Assembly: GCA_947589345.1 (NCBI GenBank)
Contig: CANQAC010000016.1
Location: forward strand, 1-42,989
DNA length: 42,989 bases
DNA from: an uncultured Akkermansia sp.
GTDB lineage: Bacteria; Verrucomicrobiota; Verrucomicrobiia; Verrucomicrobiales; Akkermansiaceae
Reading direction: 5' to 3'
Translations under genes and position numbers: made by a program
Shown: positions 8,480-17,311 of the stretch, one piece after another
How the letters are laid out: every line of letters begins with the position of its first letter
Position numbering within the stretch: the first letter of the stretch is position 1
Notes under the pieces: model-generated
Database searches by the model: none
What the model saw: the letters and a program-made list of their open reading frames with translations, nothing else
What the model was told of the DNA's origin: nothing

Positions 8480-9145
8480 ATGAAAAAAACACTCACAACA
8501 TTACTGGCGTGCGTCACATTAGGCATGGCGTACGGGGAAGAAGCGGGTCAAAAGGACGGGTTCGGCCTGGAACTGAATGCTGCGTACAACTTTGCTCTGA
8601 GAGATGTCTGTAAGTATGACGAGGGGTCCAGCCCGAAAGTCAATACGTACGGCATCGATCTGACTGCGCTTTATGCCTTAAATGAGAATCATTCCTTCAA
8701 CATTCGTCTCGGTTGGACGACCGGCGACGATTCAATCAGTGAATCAGGAGAGGGATTCAATGAAACCGACAAATGGGAAGTGCAAAACATCTACATCATG
8801 CCCGGTTACCGGTACACAACTAAGCTCACCGATAGCTTGAGCCTTTTTGCCGGAGCAAACATTGGTCTCGCACAGACGAAGGTGACCAACAAATACAGCT
8901 ACTCATGGGAGGGAGTCTCTGAGGGAGAGAAAGAGGACAAAAGTAAGTGGGGGTTCGCATGGAGCGCAGAAATCGGTTTGCAACAAAAGATTACGGAAAC
9001 CGGACACATCACGCTTGGAGTGCAGCTCATGCAGCTGCTGGGACGCCCTGACTTTGGGGGTGATTATGGGGAGGGTTACGAAAGCGATAAAACAGAGAGC
9101 CAGCTCAACCTCGGCGTGCGCTTGGGTTACAGCTGCCAGTTCTGA
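8480..9145 (+). CDS. small outer-membrane beta-barrel protein
   Basis: The 221-residue product starts with a signal peptide (MKKTLTTLLACVTLGMAYG). The rest alternates polar and hydrophobic residues in short strands such as FNIRLGWTTG, IYIMPGYRYT, LSLFAGANIGL and LNLGVRLGYSCQF, ending in an aromatic C-terminal residue as expected for BAM-inserted barrels. It resembles the OmpW/OmpX-like outer-membrane beta-barrel superfamily by pattern, not by a specific motif. The ATG at 8480 is chosen because a strong promoter (8423-8452) lies over the upstream in-frame codons. It stands alone between that promoter and a terminator at 9173, and its operator suggests regulation together with the recombinase. 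Its cargo or function is unknown. Confidence 0.75.
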   Translation: MKKTLTTLLACVTLGMAYGEEAGQKDGFGLELNAAYNFALRDVCKYDEGSSPKVNTYGIDLTALYALNENHSFNIRLGWTTGDDSISESGEGFNETDKWEVQNIYIMPGYRYTTKLTDSLSLFAGANIGLAQTKVTNKYSYSWEGVSEGEKEDKSKWGFAWSAEIGLQQKITETGHITLGVQLMQLLGRPDFGGDYGEGYESDKTESQLNLGVRLGYSCQF

Positions 9146-9172
9146 TGTAAGCTGAATGTAATGATCGAATGG

Positions 9173-9205
9173 CAGGCGAGGCCTAACAAGCCTCGCCTGT
9201 TTTCT
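9173..9205 (+). terminator. intrinsic terminator after the barrel gene
   Basis: CAGGCGAGGC (9173-9182) pairs perfectly with GCCTCGCCTG (9190-9199) around a 7-base loop, followed by TTTTCT. Confidence 0.88.
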
Positions 9206-9223
9206 GAGAGGAGAAACGAGAGC

Positions 9224-9253
9224 TTGACTTGAAGCGACTTGAAGGGGTAGGAT
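9224..9253 (+). promoter_or_regulatory. possible promoter of the flavodoxin gene
   Basis: TTGACT (9224-9229) and TAGGAT (9248-9253) are spaced 18 bases apart, 26 bases before the start at 9279. Both boxes match the consensus only partly. Confidence 0.4.
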
Positions 9254-9278
9254 GACAAGCGAAAAACAACACACCTTC

Positions 9279-9830
9279 ATGATGAAAAAGTTACTCGCAA
9301 TAATTGCCGGAGCTGCCACCTTAGGCTGCGCCCAAGCACAGTCGGAACCTGCTGCACCTGCCAACAGCGGCAAAGTATTGGTAGTCTATTTCTCCGCCAC
9401 GGGGACGACTGCGGACGCAGCAAAGAAACTTGCCCAAGTCACCAATGGCACGCTGCATGCCATCACTCCGAAGTTGCCGTACAGTTCTGCAGACCTGGAC
9501 TGGCGGGATCACAAATCACGCTGCTACGTAGAAATGCACGACCCAGCATCGCGCCCGGAAATCAGCAGCACCGTAACCGGCATCGAAGATTACGACACGG
9601 TCTACATAGGGTTTCCGATCTGGTGGGACACCTATCCTAGCATCATCGCCACCTTCATTGAAGCGCATCAGCTTCAAGGGAAAACTCTCGTTCCCTTCGC
9701 GACATCTGGCGGCAGTGGCATCAGCACGAGTGTTTCAAACCTCAAAAAGAATTACCCCAAGCTTACGTGGAAAAAAGGTCTTTTGCTTAACGGCGCGGAT
9801 GCTCAAAGAATCCACGACCTCATCAAGTAG
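9279..9830 (+). CDS. secreted flavodoxin-like protein
   Basis: After a signal peptide that probably ends at AQA-QS (about residue 21) the protein opens with KVLVVYFSATGTT, the FMN phosphate-binding loop of flavodoxins. GFPIWWDTYPS and FATSGGSGIS supply the isoalloxazine-contacting loops of the Flavodoxin_4 type. Total length is 183 residues from the ATG at 9279 (a second ATG follows at once). Flavodoxins carry electrons on FMN. An exported form is unusual for the classic family but known for this subfamily, where NAD(P)H or quinone reduction has been suggested. A Cys within TLGC lies near the cleavage region but does not form a canonical lipobox. It is a probable single-gene unit. Confidence 0.85.
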   Translation: MMKKLLAIIAGAATLGCAQAQSEPAAPANSGKVLVVYFSATGTTADAAKKLAQVTNGTLHAITPKLPYSSADLDWRDHKSRCYVEMHDPASRPEISSTVTGIEDYDTVYIGFPIWWDTYPSIIATFIEAHQLQGKTLVPFATSGGSGISTSVSNLKKNYPKLTWKKGLLLNGADAQRIHDLIK

Positions 9831-9878
9831 GCCCTCTGTTTACACCTTCAAAAGTCTGTCCGATACGTGCAGCGCGGC

Positions 9879-9907
9879 TTGTCATTCCGGGCGAGGAGTG
9901 GTATAGT
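9879..9907 (+). promoter_or_regulatory. sigma70-like promoter of asnS, near-leaderless
   Basis: TTGTCA (9879-9884) and TATAGT (9902-9907) are spaced 17 bases apart. Expected initiation at 9914-9915 coincides with the asnS ATG at 9915, so the mRNA would have almost no leader. Confidence 0.7.
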
Positions 9908-9914
9908 ACGCTGC

Positions 9915-11279
9915 ATGGAACGGACACTTGTGAAGCATGTGCTGGCGCGAGAGGATGCGGCGGAGTCCATTTGCGTAGAAGGCTGGGTACGCACCCGCAG
10001 GGACGCTCGGCAATTCTCCTTTCTCGAGGTCAACGACGGCAGCTGCCAACCGTCATTGCAGGTGGTGGTGGACTCGGGAGTGCCGGGAGCGGAAGATTTA
10101 CCCCTCATGAATACGGGAGCGAGCGTACATGTGGAAGGCGAATTGGTGGAATCTCCCGGCAGACAGAAATGGGAAATGCGCGCCAAACGTGTGCAGCTCA
10201 TCGGCGCTGCGGACAGAGATTACCCGCTGCAGAAAAAACACCATAGTCCGGAATTTCTGCGTACGGTAGCACACCTGCGACCGCGCACCAATTTGTACGG
10301 GGCTATTTTTCGCACGCGTTCACGCGTGGCAGCAGCCGTGCACCGTTTTTTCCTGGGGCGTGACTTTGTGTGGGTGCATACGCCCATCATCACAGCATCA
10401 GACTGCGAGGGCGCGGGTGAAATGTTCCGCGTAACGACGCTTGATCCGCTGGCGACAAACAAGGATTACAATAAGGACTTTTTTGGCAAACCCGCCTCAC
10501 TCACCGTTTCCGGTCAGTTGGAGGGCGAAGCCTTTGCCTGCGCTATGAGCCGCATCTACACTTTCGGTCCCACCTTCCGCGCTGAAAACAGCAATACCCC
10601 ACGCCATGCCGCCGAGTTTTGGATGATTGAACCCGAGATGGCCTTCTGCGATCTTGCCGGCGACATGGAAATTGCCGAGTCCTTTTTGAAATATGTGGTG
10701 TCCGATGTTCTGAGCGACACAGGCGGTGACCTTGACTTTTTTTGTCGTTTTGTTGAGCCCGACCTGCGTACACGCCTGGAAGCCGTGCGAGATTGCCCTT
10801 TTGTGCGCTGCTCGTACACCGAAGCCGTGGAACTCATGAAAGAAAGCGGGCAGCACTTTGACTACCCTCCGCACTGGGGCATGGATATGCAAACCGAGCA
10901 TGAACGCTTCCTCACAGAGAAACATTTCCACTCTCCGGTCATTGTTTACGATTACCCGGCGGAAATTAAGCCTTTTTATATGCGACGAAATGAAGATAAT
11001 AGCACCGTTGCAGCCATGGATGTGCTGGTACCCGGTGTCGGGGAACTGATGGGCGGCAGCCAACGCGAAGAACGCCTTGATGTGCTGCAGGATAACATAC
11101 GACGAGCAGGCATGAAGGAGCAGGACTACGCACACTACATGGATTTACGCCGTTTTGGAACAGTCCCGCACGCCGGTTTCGGCGTGGGGTTTGAACGCCT
11201 CATGATGTTTGTGACCGGGGTGCAAAATATACGCGATGTGCTGCCCTACCCCCGCACCCCGCACAACTGCGAAAGCTGA
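9915..11279 (+). CDS. asnS: asparaginyl-tRNA synthetase
   Basis: This class IIb enzyme charges tRNA-Asn with asparagine. The 454-residue product has the OB-fold anticodon-binding domain at the N-terminus (about 1-105). The class II motifs follow: TIITASDCEGAGEMF (motif 1 region), FGPTFRAENSNTPRHAAEF (motif 2), and GVGFERLMMFVTG with a near-terminal IRDVLPYPRTP (motif 3). The AEF after motif 2 and the PRTP terminus separate AsnRS from AspRS. The start at 9915 matches the usual family N-terminus and follows the promoter by seven bases, so upstream in-frame codons are not used. Confidence 0.96.
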   Translation: MERTLVKHVLAREDAAESICVEGWVRTRRDARQFSFLEVNDGSCQPSLQVVVDSGVPGAEDLPLMNTGASVHVEGELVESPGRQKWEMRAKRVQLIGAADRDYPLQKKHHSPEFLRTVAHLRPRTNLYGAIFRTRSRVAAAVHRFFLGRDFVWVHTPIITASDCEGAGEMFRVTTLDPLATNKDYNKDFFGKPASLTVSGQLEGEAFACAMSRIYTFGPTFRAENSNTPRHAAEFWMIEPEMAFCDLAGDMEIAESFLKYVVSDVLSDTGGDLDFFCRFVEPDLRTRLEAVRDCPFVRCSYTEAVELMKESGQHFDYPPHWGMDMQTEHERFLTEKHFHSPVIVYDYPAEIKPFYMRRNEDNSTVAAMDVLVPGVGELMGGSQREERLDVLQDNIRRAGMKEQDYAHYMDLRRFGTVPHAGFGVGFERLMMFVTGVQNIRDVLPYPRTPHNCES

Positions 11280-11298
11280 GACATTTTGTTTGAAAGAC

Positions 11299-11868
11299 AT
11301 GATAACGCTTGAGACATTTCGACAGAAAATAGCGGCGGGAGAACCGCTGGAAGGCGAAGAGATGATCACATTCATGCGTGAGCAGAGCGATGCGGTGAGA
11401 CGCATACAATGCGAGTTGAATCATTCCTACCACACCCCGAGCGAAATTCAAAGCATCTTTGCTCGTCTCACGGATCAGGAACCGGACGACACTTTCACCC
11501 TGTTTCCCCCCTTCTACACCGATTTCGGGCGCAACATTCACGTAGGGAAGCGCGTGTTCATTAACTCGTGCTGTCAATTTCAGGATCAAGGAGGCGTCTA
11601 CATCGGTGACGATTGCCTCATCGGTCACAGCGTCATCCTTGCTACACTCAACCATCACTTCGCCCCGGAGCAACGCCAAAATCTCTCCCATGCACCCATC
11701 CATATCGGACGCGGGGTGTGGGTGGGCGCACGGGCCACCATTTTGGCCGGAGTCAGCATCGGCGATTACGCTGTTGTCGCGGCCGGCGCCGTGGTAACCA
11801 AAGATGTTCCGTCGCGTGCTATTGTCGGCGGCGTCCCGGCCAAAGTGTTGCGCAGCATTGATGATTAA
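11299..11868 (+). CDS. hexapeptide-repeat O-acetyltransferase (maltose/galactoside acetyltransferase type)
   Basis: The 189-residue protein has an N-terminal helical segment (about 1-55) followed by a left-handed beta-helix. Hexapeptide repeats are visible in FGRNIHVGKRVFIN, GGVYIGDDCLIGHSVILAT, PIHIGRGVWVGARATILAGVSIGDYAVVAAGAVV and the closing IVGGVPAKVLR. LNHHF carries the expected catalytic histidine region. Family members (Maa, LacA, NodL) transfer acetyl from acetyl-CoA to a sugar hydroxyl; the acceptor cannot be told. It starts 19 bases after asnS and may be co-transcribed with it. Confidence 0.88.
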   Translation: MITLETFRQKIAAGEPLEGEEMITFMREQSDAVRRIQCELNHSYHTPSEIQSIFARLTDQEPDDTFTLFPPFYTDFGRNIHVGKRVFINSCCQFQDQGGVYIGDDCLIGHSVILATLNHHFAPEQRQNLSHAPIHIGRGVWVGARATILAGVSIGDYAVVAAGAVVTKDVPSRAIVGGVPAKVLRSIDD

Positions 11869-11886
11869 TGAGCCAGACTTTCCGTA

Positions 11887-11915
11887 TTGACAAGACAGCG
11901 ACAAACAGCTAGAAT
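11887..11915 (+). promoter_or_regulatory. sigma70-like promoter of the rubrerythrin gene
   Basis: A perfect TTGACA (11887-11892) is 17 bases from TAGAAT (11910-11915). The leader would be about 58 bases, longer than most in this window, and could hold regulation. Confidence 0.8.
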
Positions 11916-11979
11916 GCAGGAAACGCGACGCCCGGATTATGCGGGTTGATCGCAAACACACATTACACACGATAAAACC

Positions 11980-12531
11980 ATGAAATACAGATGCAAAGTA
12001 TGTGGCGCCATCATTGAAAGCGATGGCATTCCCGAGTCCTGCCCCGTTTGCCACGTGAAGGGAGACGATAAGTTCGAGCTTATTGAAGAGGGCAAGGAAA
12101 AAGTTTACGCCGATGAACACCGCATTGGTGTGGCCAAAGGGCTGGACGCCGAAGTCGTACAAGGCCTGCGCGACCATTTCAATGGTGAGTGCTGCGAAGT
12201 TGGTATGTACTTGGCCATGAGCAGACAAGCCGAACGTGACGGCTATCCGGAAGTCGCGGATGCCTTCAAACGCTATGCCTTTGAAGAGGCTGAGCACGCC
12301 GCCAAGTTCGCAGAACTGCTCGGTGAGGTCGTACACCCTGATACCAAGAAAAACTTGGAGCTGCGTGCCGAGGCCGAGTTTGGCGCGTGCGCGGGCAAGC
12401 TGGCTATTGCAAAGCGTGCCAAAGAGCTGGGGTACGACGCTATCCATGACACCGTCCACGAGATGTGCAAGGATGAAGCCCGCCACGGCAAAGGCTTTGA
12501 TGGGTTGCTGAAGCGCTACTTCGGCAAATAA
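11980..12531 (+). CDS. rubrerythrin with N-terminal rubredoxin domain
   Basis: The 183-residue protein begins with a rubredoxin knuckle pair, CKVCG (C5, C8) and CPVCH (C21, C24). A four-helix ferritin-like domain follows, with diiron ligand motifs [21 protein letters not shown] and DEARHGKGF. This domain order is reversed relative to classical rubrerythrin, as in the reverse rubrerythrins of anaerobes. Such proteins reduce hydrogen peroxide with electrons passed through the rubredoxin iron, so this is a cytoplasmic oxidative stress defence. It has its own strong promoter and terminator, so it is monocistronic. It suggests an anaerobic or microaerophilic lifestyle. Confidence 0.93.
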   Translation: MKYRCKVCGAIIESDGIPESCPVCHVKGDDKFELIEEGKEKVYADEHRIGVAKGLDAEVVQGLRDHFNGECCEVGMYLAMSRQAERDGYPEVADAFKRYAFEEAEHAAKFAELLGEVVHPDTKKNLELRAEAEFGACAGKLAIAKRAKELGYDAIHDTVHEMCKDEARHGKGFDGLLKRYFGK

Positions 12532-12557
12532 GCAACTAAAAACGCTTTGTTTCATCA

Positions 12558-12588
12558 GGGGAGTCGGACATTTCCGGCTCCTTTTTTT
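12558..12588 (+). terminator. intrinsic terminator after rubrerythrin
   Basis: GGAGTCGG (12560-12567) pairs with CCGGCTCC (12574-12581) with one G-U pair around a 6-base loop, followed by seven T residues. Confidence 0.85.
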
Positions 12589-12621
12589 GTGGCATACGAG
12601 ACTGCATGTCTCGCTTACCTC

Positions 12622-12650
12622 TTTTCAGCGGGGTCAGGATATGGTAGAGT
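12622..12650 (+). promoter_or_regulatory. probable promoter of clpP, very short leader
   Basis: TTTTCA (12622-12627) and TAGAGT (12645-12650) are spaced 17 bases apart. Initiation would fall only 2-3 bases before the clpP ATG at 12660, close to leaderless, as at asnS. Confidence 0.45.
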
Positions 12651-12659
12651 ACGTGAACT

Positions 12660-13271
12660 ATGGAAACACCGAGCAATAATTACTACATACCGACGGTTAT
12701 CGAAAAGACGAGCCAAGGAGAGAGAGCGTATGATATCTACTCGCGTCTCCTGATTGACCGGGTGATTTTCCTCGGCACAGAGATAGATGACACGGTGGCC
12801 AACTCTGTGATCGCGCAGCTTCTTTTCCTTCAGATGACGGAGCCGAAAAAGGATATACATCTCTACATCAATTCGCCGGGAGGCTCAGTAACGGCAGGAC
12901 TGGCCATCTACGATACCATGCAATTCGTCTCCTGCGATATCAATACATACTGCATAGGCATTGCCGCCTCAATGGCATCCGTCCTGCTCGCCGCCGGAAC
13001 AAAAGGAAAGCGCTTTTGCCTTCCCAATTCACATGTGATGATCCACCAGGTGCGCGGGGGCGCTCAAGGAACAGCGTCAGACGTGGAACGCACCATCAAC
13101 TTTATGCTCAGCTTGGATAAACGACTTACCGGAATCCTTGCCCACCACACGGGAAAAGATGTGAAAACCGTGCGCAAAGATCAGGACCGCGACAATTATA
13201 TGACTGCCGAAGAATCCCTCGCGTACGGCCTCGTGGACCGTATCCTTACCCATAAACCTGAGAGCAAGTAA
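12660..13271 (+). CDS. clpP: ATP-dependent Clp protease proteolytic subunit
   Basis: ClpP forms the tetradecameric peptidase chamber used with ClpX or ClpA. The 203-residue product has the catalytic triad S104 (GIAASMAS), H129 (VMIHQ) and D178 (DRDNYM), spaced exactly as in the E. coli enzyme, plus [11 protein letters not shown]. The N-terminal propeptide is very short. It is followed four bases later by clpX, so the protease and its unfoldase are made together. The first ATG fits a near-leaderless transcript. Confidence 0.97.
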   Translation: METPSNNYYIPTVIEKTSQGERAYDIYSRLLIDRVIFLGTEIDDTVANSVIAQLLFLQMTEPKKDIHLYINSPGGSVTAGLAIYDTMQFVSCDINTYCIGIAASMASVLLAAGTKGKRFCLPNSHVMIHQVRGGAQGTASDVERTINFMLSLDKRLTGILAHHTGKDVKTVRKDQDRDNYMTAEESLAYGLVDRILTHKPESK

Positions 13272-13275
13272 AAAA

Positions 13276-14607
13276 ATGGCTCAACGAACTGCTAAACGCT
13301 GCATCTTCTGCGGCGGTGAGGAGGAGGATGTCCGACCCATGCTTCCTCTGCCGGAAAACCTCTACGTGTGCTTCCCCTGCCTTGAGAGCCTCAATCGGCT
13401 CATGTTCTCCGCCATTCCCAAGGGCGATATAGCAGCCCGTCGGGTATTGCGGTTAATTAGCGAGACACATCCGGAGTTGCTTCCGCAGCATGAGGAAGAC
13501 AGCACTCCCATGGAAATACTCACTCGCGAGCAAGATGAGCTTCCCACCCCGGAGCAGCTGCACAAAATGCTGGATGCTTATGTCATCGGTCAGGAATACG
13601 CCAAGAAAACGCTCTGTGTAGCGGTTTACAACCACTATCTCCGTCTTCGCCAGAAGCAATCTGACGACGGCACTGAAATTGAGAAGAGCAACATCCTGAT
13701 GGCCGGGTCTACGGGATCCGGAAAAACCCTCCTGGCACGGACCTTGGCGCGGATACTGGATGTGCCGTTTTGTATCGTGGACGCCACCACTCTGACGGAA
13801 GCCGGCTACGTTGGGGAAGACGTTGAAAATATCATCCTGCGTCTGCTGCAAGCTGCCGATATGAATGTTGCCAAGGCCGAGCGCGGGATCGTCTACATCG
13901 ATGAGATCGACAAAATCGGTCGCAAAACACAAAATGTGAGCATCACACGCGACGTGAGCGGAGAAGGCGTGCAGCAAGCTCTGCTCAAGATCATAGAGGG
14001 GACGGAGTGTAACATTCCGCCCAAAGGCGGTCGCAAGCACCCGAATGAAAACTACATCCGTGTCAATACTGAGAATATCCTCTTTATCTGCGGCGGCGCC
14101 TTTGTCGGTCTGGAGGAGATTATTCGCAAACGTTTAGGCGCCTCCACACTCGGTTTTGCTTCCATTGAAGAAGATCGCGACACCAAGGAATACACGGAGG
14201 AGGAAGTCCTCTCCAAGGCATTGCCGGAGGACTTTTTCCTCTTCGGCATGATCCCCGAGCTTGTCGGACGCCTGCCCATCTTTGCACCGCTCACCACCCT
14301 CACTGAAGATCAACTTGTCGCACTTCTCTCCGAGCCGAAAAATGCATTGGTAAAGCAGTACGGCAAACTGCTGTCGATGAGCGGAGTGAAACTGGTCATT
14401 GAGGAAGCTGCCTTGCGCGCCATGGCGAAACAGGCCATTGAACGCGGCACGGGAGCACGAGCCTTGCGCAGCATCTTTGAGCGACTCATGCTCGATATCA
14501 TGTATCAGGCTCCCAGCGACAAGCGAATCACGGAGGTCACCCTGACCGAGGCCTCCGTCATCGGCCAGGGTGAACCCATACTTCGCCGCACAAAAAAAGC
14601 AAGCTGA
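13276..14607 (+). CDS. clpX: ATP-dependent Clp protease ATP-binding subunit
   Basis: ClpX is the AAA+ unfoldase that feeds tagged proteins to ClpP. The 443-residue product has the N-terminal zinc-binding domain (C9, C12, C32, C35). Walker A GSTGSGKT spans 144-151, with Ser where E. coli has Pro, and Walker B VYIDEID has D209-E210. The pore-loop region GYVGEDV (178-184) and the ClpX-type C-terminal small domain are present. It lies between clpP and tsaD with gaps of 4 and 2 bases, evidence for one operon. Confidence 0.97.
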   Translation: MAQRTAKRCIFCGGEEEDVRPMLPLPENLYVCFPCLESLNRLMFSAIPKGDIAARRVLRLISETHPELLPQHEEDSTPMEILTREQDELPTPEQLHKMLDAYVIGQEYAKKTLCVAVYNHYLRLRQKQSDDGTEIEKSNILMAGSTGSGKTLLARTLARILDVPFCIVDATTLTEAGYVGEDVENIILRLLQAADMNVAKAERGIVYIDEIDKIGRKTQNVSITRDVSGEGVQQALLKIIEGTECNIPPKGGRKHPNENYIRVNTENILFICGGAFVGLEEIIRKRLGASTLGFASIEEDRDTKEYTEEEVLSKALPEDFFLFGMIPELVGRLPIFAPLTTLTEDQLVALLSEPKNALVKQYGKLLSMSGVKLVIEEAALRAMAKQAIERGTGARALRSIFERLMLDIMYQAPSDKRITEVTLTEASVIGQGEPILRRTKKAS

Positions 14608-14609
14608 TC

Positions 14610-15692
14610 ATGCGTGTCATGGGCATCGAGTCAAGCTGTGATGAAACAGCTGTGGCGCTGCTGGAGGAAAATCCCTCCGGAGCTGCCCGCTTGCTCTGTT
14701 CCGTGATCTCCACACAGATTCCCCTGCACCGCCAATACGGCGGGGTCATTCCGGAACTTGCCTCCCGCAACCACAGCGGACGGTTGCCCCAGCTGATACG
14801 GGAGGCTCTGCGACAGGCCGACTGTGCCATTGAGCAAATAGATGTCTTTGCGGCGACCGGCGGTCCCGGCTTGGTAGCAGCTCTCCTGGTCGGACATACC
14901 GCTGCCAAAGCCCTTGCACTTGCGACAAAAAAGCCCTTTGTCTCCGTTAATCACTTGGAAGGGCACCTCCTTTCGCCTTTCTTGCAGCGGGAAGAATCCA
15001 GAGCAGCCTCCGGCGCTCCTGCCCCGGAACCGCACCTCGGACTGATCGTTTCCGGCGGGCACAGTTTGCTGGTACACGTGCATGGATTGGGGCAGTATGA
15101 ATTACTGGGACGCTCCCGGGATGATGCGGCCGGTGAAGCCTACGACAAAGTCGCAAAAATGCTGGACCTACCCTACCCGGGCGGCCCTGAAATTGACAAA
15201 CTGGCGGAGCTGGGCGATGCCGAGCGCTTCAAGCTGCCTCGCCCGATGATGCACGAGCACAACTTCAACTTTTCCTTCTCCGGTCTGAAAACCGCCGTGC
15301 TTTACTTACTGCCGAAACTCACACCCACCGGCAATCCGCACGAACTGAAAAAGCAAACGCTGTGCGACCTCTGCGCGGGAGTGCGGGCCGCTATCAATGA
15401 TGTCCTTGTATTCAAGTCCTCGCGTGCGCTGGAACACACGAAAGCCAGCAAGTTGGCCGTATCCGGGGGAGTTTCATGCAATTCAGCTCTGCGGCAAGCC
15501 CTTGCGGATATGTGTGCAAAGCGGGGAGTAGAACTCATCCTGCCACCAAACGAACTCACGACAGATAACGCCGCCATGATCGCATACGCCGGACTCCTCC
15601 ATGCCCGAGTTCGTGACTACAGCGAGCTGACGACTCCGGTGGATCCCAATCCTCTACTTGCCGGCCATGCCACACGCGGCCACACACCATAG
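14610..15692 (+). CDS. tsaD: tRNA N6-adenosine threonylcarbamoyltransferase
   Basis: TsaD is the catalytic subunit that transfers threonylcarbamoyl to A37 of ANN-reading tRNAs, acting with TsaB and TsaE. The 360-residue product opens with GIESSCDETAVAL. It has the metal-binding HxxxH in VNHLEGHLL (H115, H119), the nucleotide-binding SGGHSLLV and DDAAGEAYDKVAK segments, and a late VSGGVSCNSALR. An ATG three codons downstream is equally compatible with the family N-terminus. It is co-directional and nearly contiguous with clpX. Confidence 0.96.
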   Translation: MRVMGIESSCDETAVALLEENPSGAARLLCSVISTQIPLHRQYGGVIPELASRNHSGRLPQLIREALRQADCAIEQIDVFAATGGPGLVAALLVGHTAAKALALATKKPFVSVNHLEGHLLSPFLQREESRAASGAPAPEPHLGLIVSGGHSLLVHVHGLGQYELLGRSRDDAAGEAYDKVAKMLDLPYPGGPEIDKLAELGDAERFKLPRPMMHEHNFNFSFSGLKTAVLYLLPKLTPTGNPHELKKQTLCDLCAGVRAAINDVLVFKSSRALEHTKASKLAVSGGVSCNSALRQALADMCAKRGVELILPPNELTTDNAAMIAYAGLLHARVRDYSELTTPVDPNPLLAGHATRGHTP

Positions 15693-15699
15693 GATCACG

Positions 15700-16593
15700 A
15701 TGAATCTGCACGATAAACTCAAAGATATCCTGCCCAAGCTGCTCCCGCGACGGCCTGAGGATGCTGTCAAGGGGACAGAGCTCATCAGCCGCGTGCGAGG
15801 AGCCCTCGGCGAAAGTTATTCAGATGGCACCTTGCGCACGCAGTTTTCACTGTTGGCGCTGGAAGAGGATACCTGTCTGGCGCGTATTCCCGGAGGCCAG
15901 GGATACTACCTGCGCCGGGATGGAGACCCTCTGCCCGGCCTTCAAGATGTCATGACCGGACGTGACAGCCAGGCGGAGACGCCCCTGCACCGCGCCATTG
16001 CACTGGCTGTGCGACTCTATGATACGGCGGGCTCCAGTGTGTTTGCCTACCCGGTAACTGAAGAAAGCTGGTGCCACCCGGACCTGGTGGCAGTGCAATG
16101 GCCTGCTGGTCGCTGGATGGAAGACGGAACCTACCGTATGGAGAATCGCCCTGGCAGGCGCGCGTCCTATCGGGCGGTTTGCGTGAGTTTAAATGATGAC
16201 GAAGAAGGATTGCGGCGCGACTTTTTCCGCGCACTATCCGGCGGGGAATGGGCGCAGGAAATGGAACTGTTGCTGGTCGGAAGCAGCGCTACGGCCGCCC
16301 GGTACGCTGCCGCTCTCGGTTCGGCGTACGGTGTGGGGGTACGGCTTATCGGCACGAACAATTCGACATCCCGCTTACCGCACGCCGATGAACTCCTCCG
16401 CATGGAAGCCTCTCAAACTCAGGAACTCATCTCTCAACTGACACAGTGTACGTATTGCTCCCCTATTCACCGGGCAGACCCGCTGATCTCTGCCCGGAAC
16501 ATGCCGGATGTACTCCCCATGCTCCACTGGGCTGAGCAATGCGTCGAGCGCGGGAGCGTTGAAGCCTACGAACGACGTGTAGCCATCTACTGA
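15700..16593 (+). CDS. uncharacterised protein, winged-helix-like N-terminus, possible nuclease-like C-terminus
   Basis: The 297-residue product is not recognised with confidence. Residues 1-70 (NLHDKLKDILPKLL...GTLRTQFSLLALEE...GYYLR) look like a winged-helix or HARE-type DNA-binding fold. The C-terminal half contains ESWCHPDLVAVQW followed by strand-helix alternations ending in VGVRLIG. This recalls the WxxPD-V motif of the HrgA/COG2958 group, which pairs a helix-turn-helix with a restriction-endonuclease-like fold. That link rests on short motifs and is tentative. The start at 15700 follows tsaD by seven bases; an earlier in-frame ATG would overlap tsaD. It appears to be a late member of the clpP operon. 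Confidence 0.7.
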   Translation: MNLHDKLKDILPKLLPRRPEDAVKGTELISRVRGALGESYSDGTLRTQFSLLALEEDTCLARIPGGQGYYLRRDGDPLPGLQDVMTGRDSQAETPLHRAIALAVRLYDTAGSSVFAYPVTEESWCHPDLVAVQWPAGRWMEDGTYRMENRPGRRASYRAVCVSLNDDEEGLRRDFFRALSGGEWAQEMELLLVGSSATAARYAAALGSAYGVGVRLIGTNNSTSRLPHADELLRMEASQTQELISQLTQCTYCSPIHRADPLISARNMPDVLPMLHWAEQCVERGSVEAYERRVAIY

Positions 16594-16610
16594 ACCACTC
16601 CTCTCTTCCT

Positions 16611-17246
16611 ATGATGCGCATACTTACCACGATGGTTTTCATATTCGGCGGCGCCTGTGCCATCTGCAGCTCGCTCTGGCACATGGGAAACACAGCCCTC
16701 TTTGTTTACCATGCGCAAAAAGTGCCCGCCCTCGTCGTGGATGTGAGTGAACGGCCCTTTGAAAGCACGCTCGAAATGCTTGAAAACGGCAATATGCCAT
16801 GGGGAGGCAATACCGCGTATCATCCCCATCTTCTCTACCACCTCTTCGGCAGACCCATCACCGACACGTCCATCCCCGACCTCGACAACCGCGATTTCTC
16901 CGTCGGGCAACAGGTAACCCTGCTGCTTCACCCGCAGCGCCCTCATCTGCGTCACATCGATGACCCGAAATTTTTATGGATTGGCGACTTGCTTTTGCTG
17001 GTCTGCGGTGTTATCATGACGCTGGTCGCTTGCTGTATGCTACGCCGTGGCAGCAAAAGGCGCGCCCCCGCTCAAAGTCATGCTCCCGACCCGGTGGACA
17101 AATCACCGGGAAACGAGGCTCCGGCGGCGGTTCCCGCCCGCAAGCGCAAACGCAAGGCTTCCTCTTCGCGTCGCACCGAGGTGCGCGCACCCTCCAAGCG
17201 CGCCGCTTCTTCCAAGAAGCGCAAGCGGAAGTCCGCAACTCCGTAA
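16611..17246 (+). CDS. membrane protein with DUF3592-like layout and basic C-terminal tail
   Basis: The 211-residue protein has an N-terminal hydrophobic segment (about 5-30), a periplasmic stretch of about 90 residues and a second membrane segment (about 122-146). A strongly basic Lys/Arg/Ser/Pro tail fills the last 60 residues. Two membrane spans framing an extracytoplasmic domain resemble DUF3592 proteins, but no decisive motif is seen. The tail would lie in the cytoplasm and could contact nucleic acid or acidic membrane lipids. It starts 17 bases after the preceding gene, so it may be in the same operon. No specific function is claimed. Confidence 0.65.
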   Translation: MMRILTTMVFIFGGACAICSSLWHMGNTALFVYHAQKVPALVVDVSERPFESTLEMLENGNMPWGGNTAYHPHLLYHLFGRPITDTSIPDLDNRDFSVGQQVTLLLHPQRPHLRHIDDPKFLWIGDLLLLVCGVIMTLVACCMLRRGSKRRAPAQSHAPDPVDKSPGNEAPAAVPARKRKRKASSSRRTEVRAPSKRAASSKKRKRKSATP

Positions 17247-17311
17247 GTTCTTCCGTGCCTCTGTCTCAAAAAGCAGTTCGCGGTTCATCAACCACAAAAC
17301 AATCAACTATC

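Noticed and set aside
11200..12555. 451-codon minus-strand open frame
   Set aside because: It runs antisense to the acetyltransferase and rubrerythrin genes, both of which have clear conserved motifs on the plus strand.
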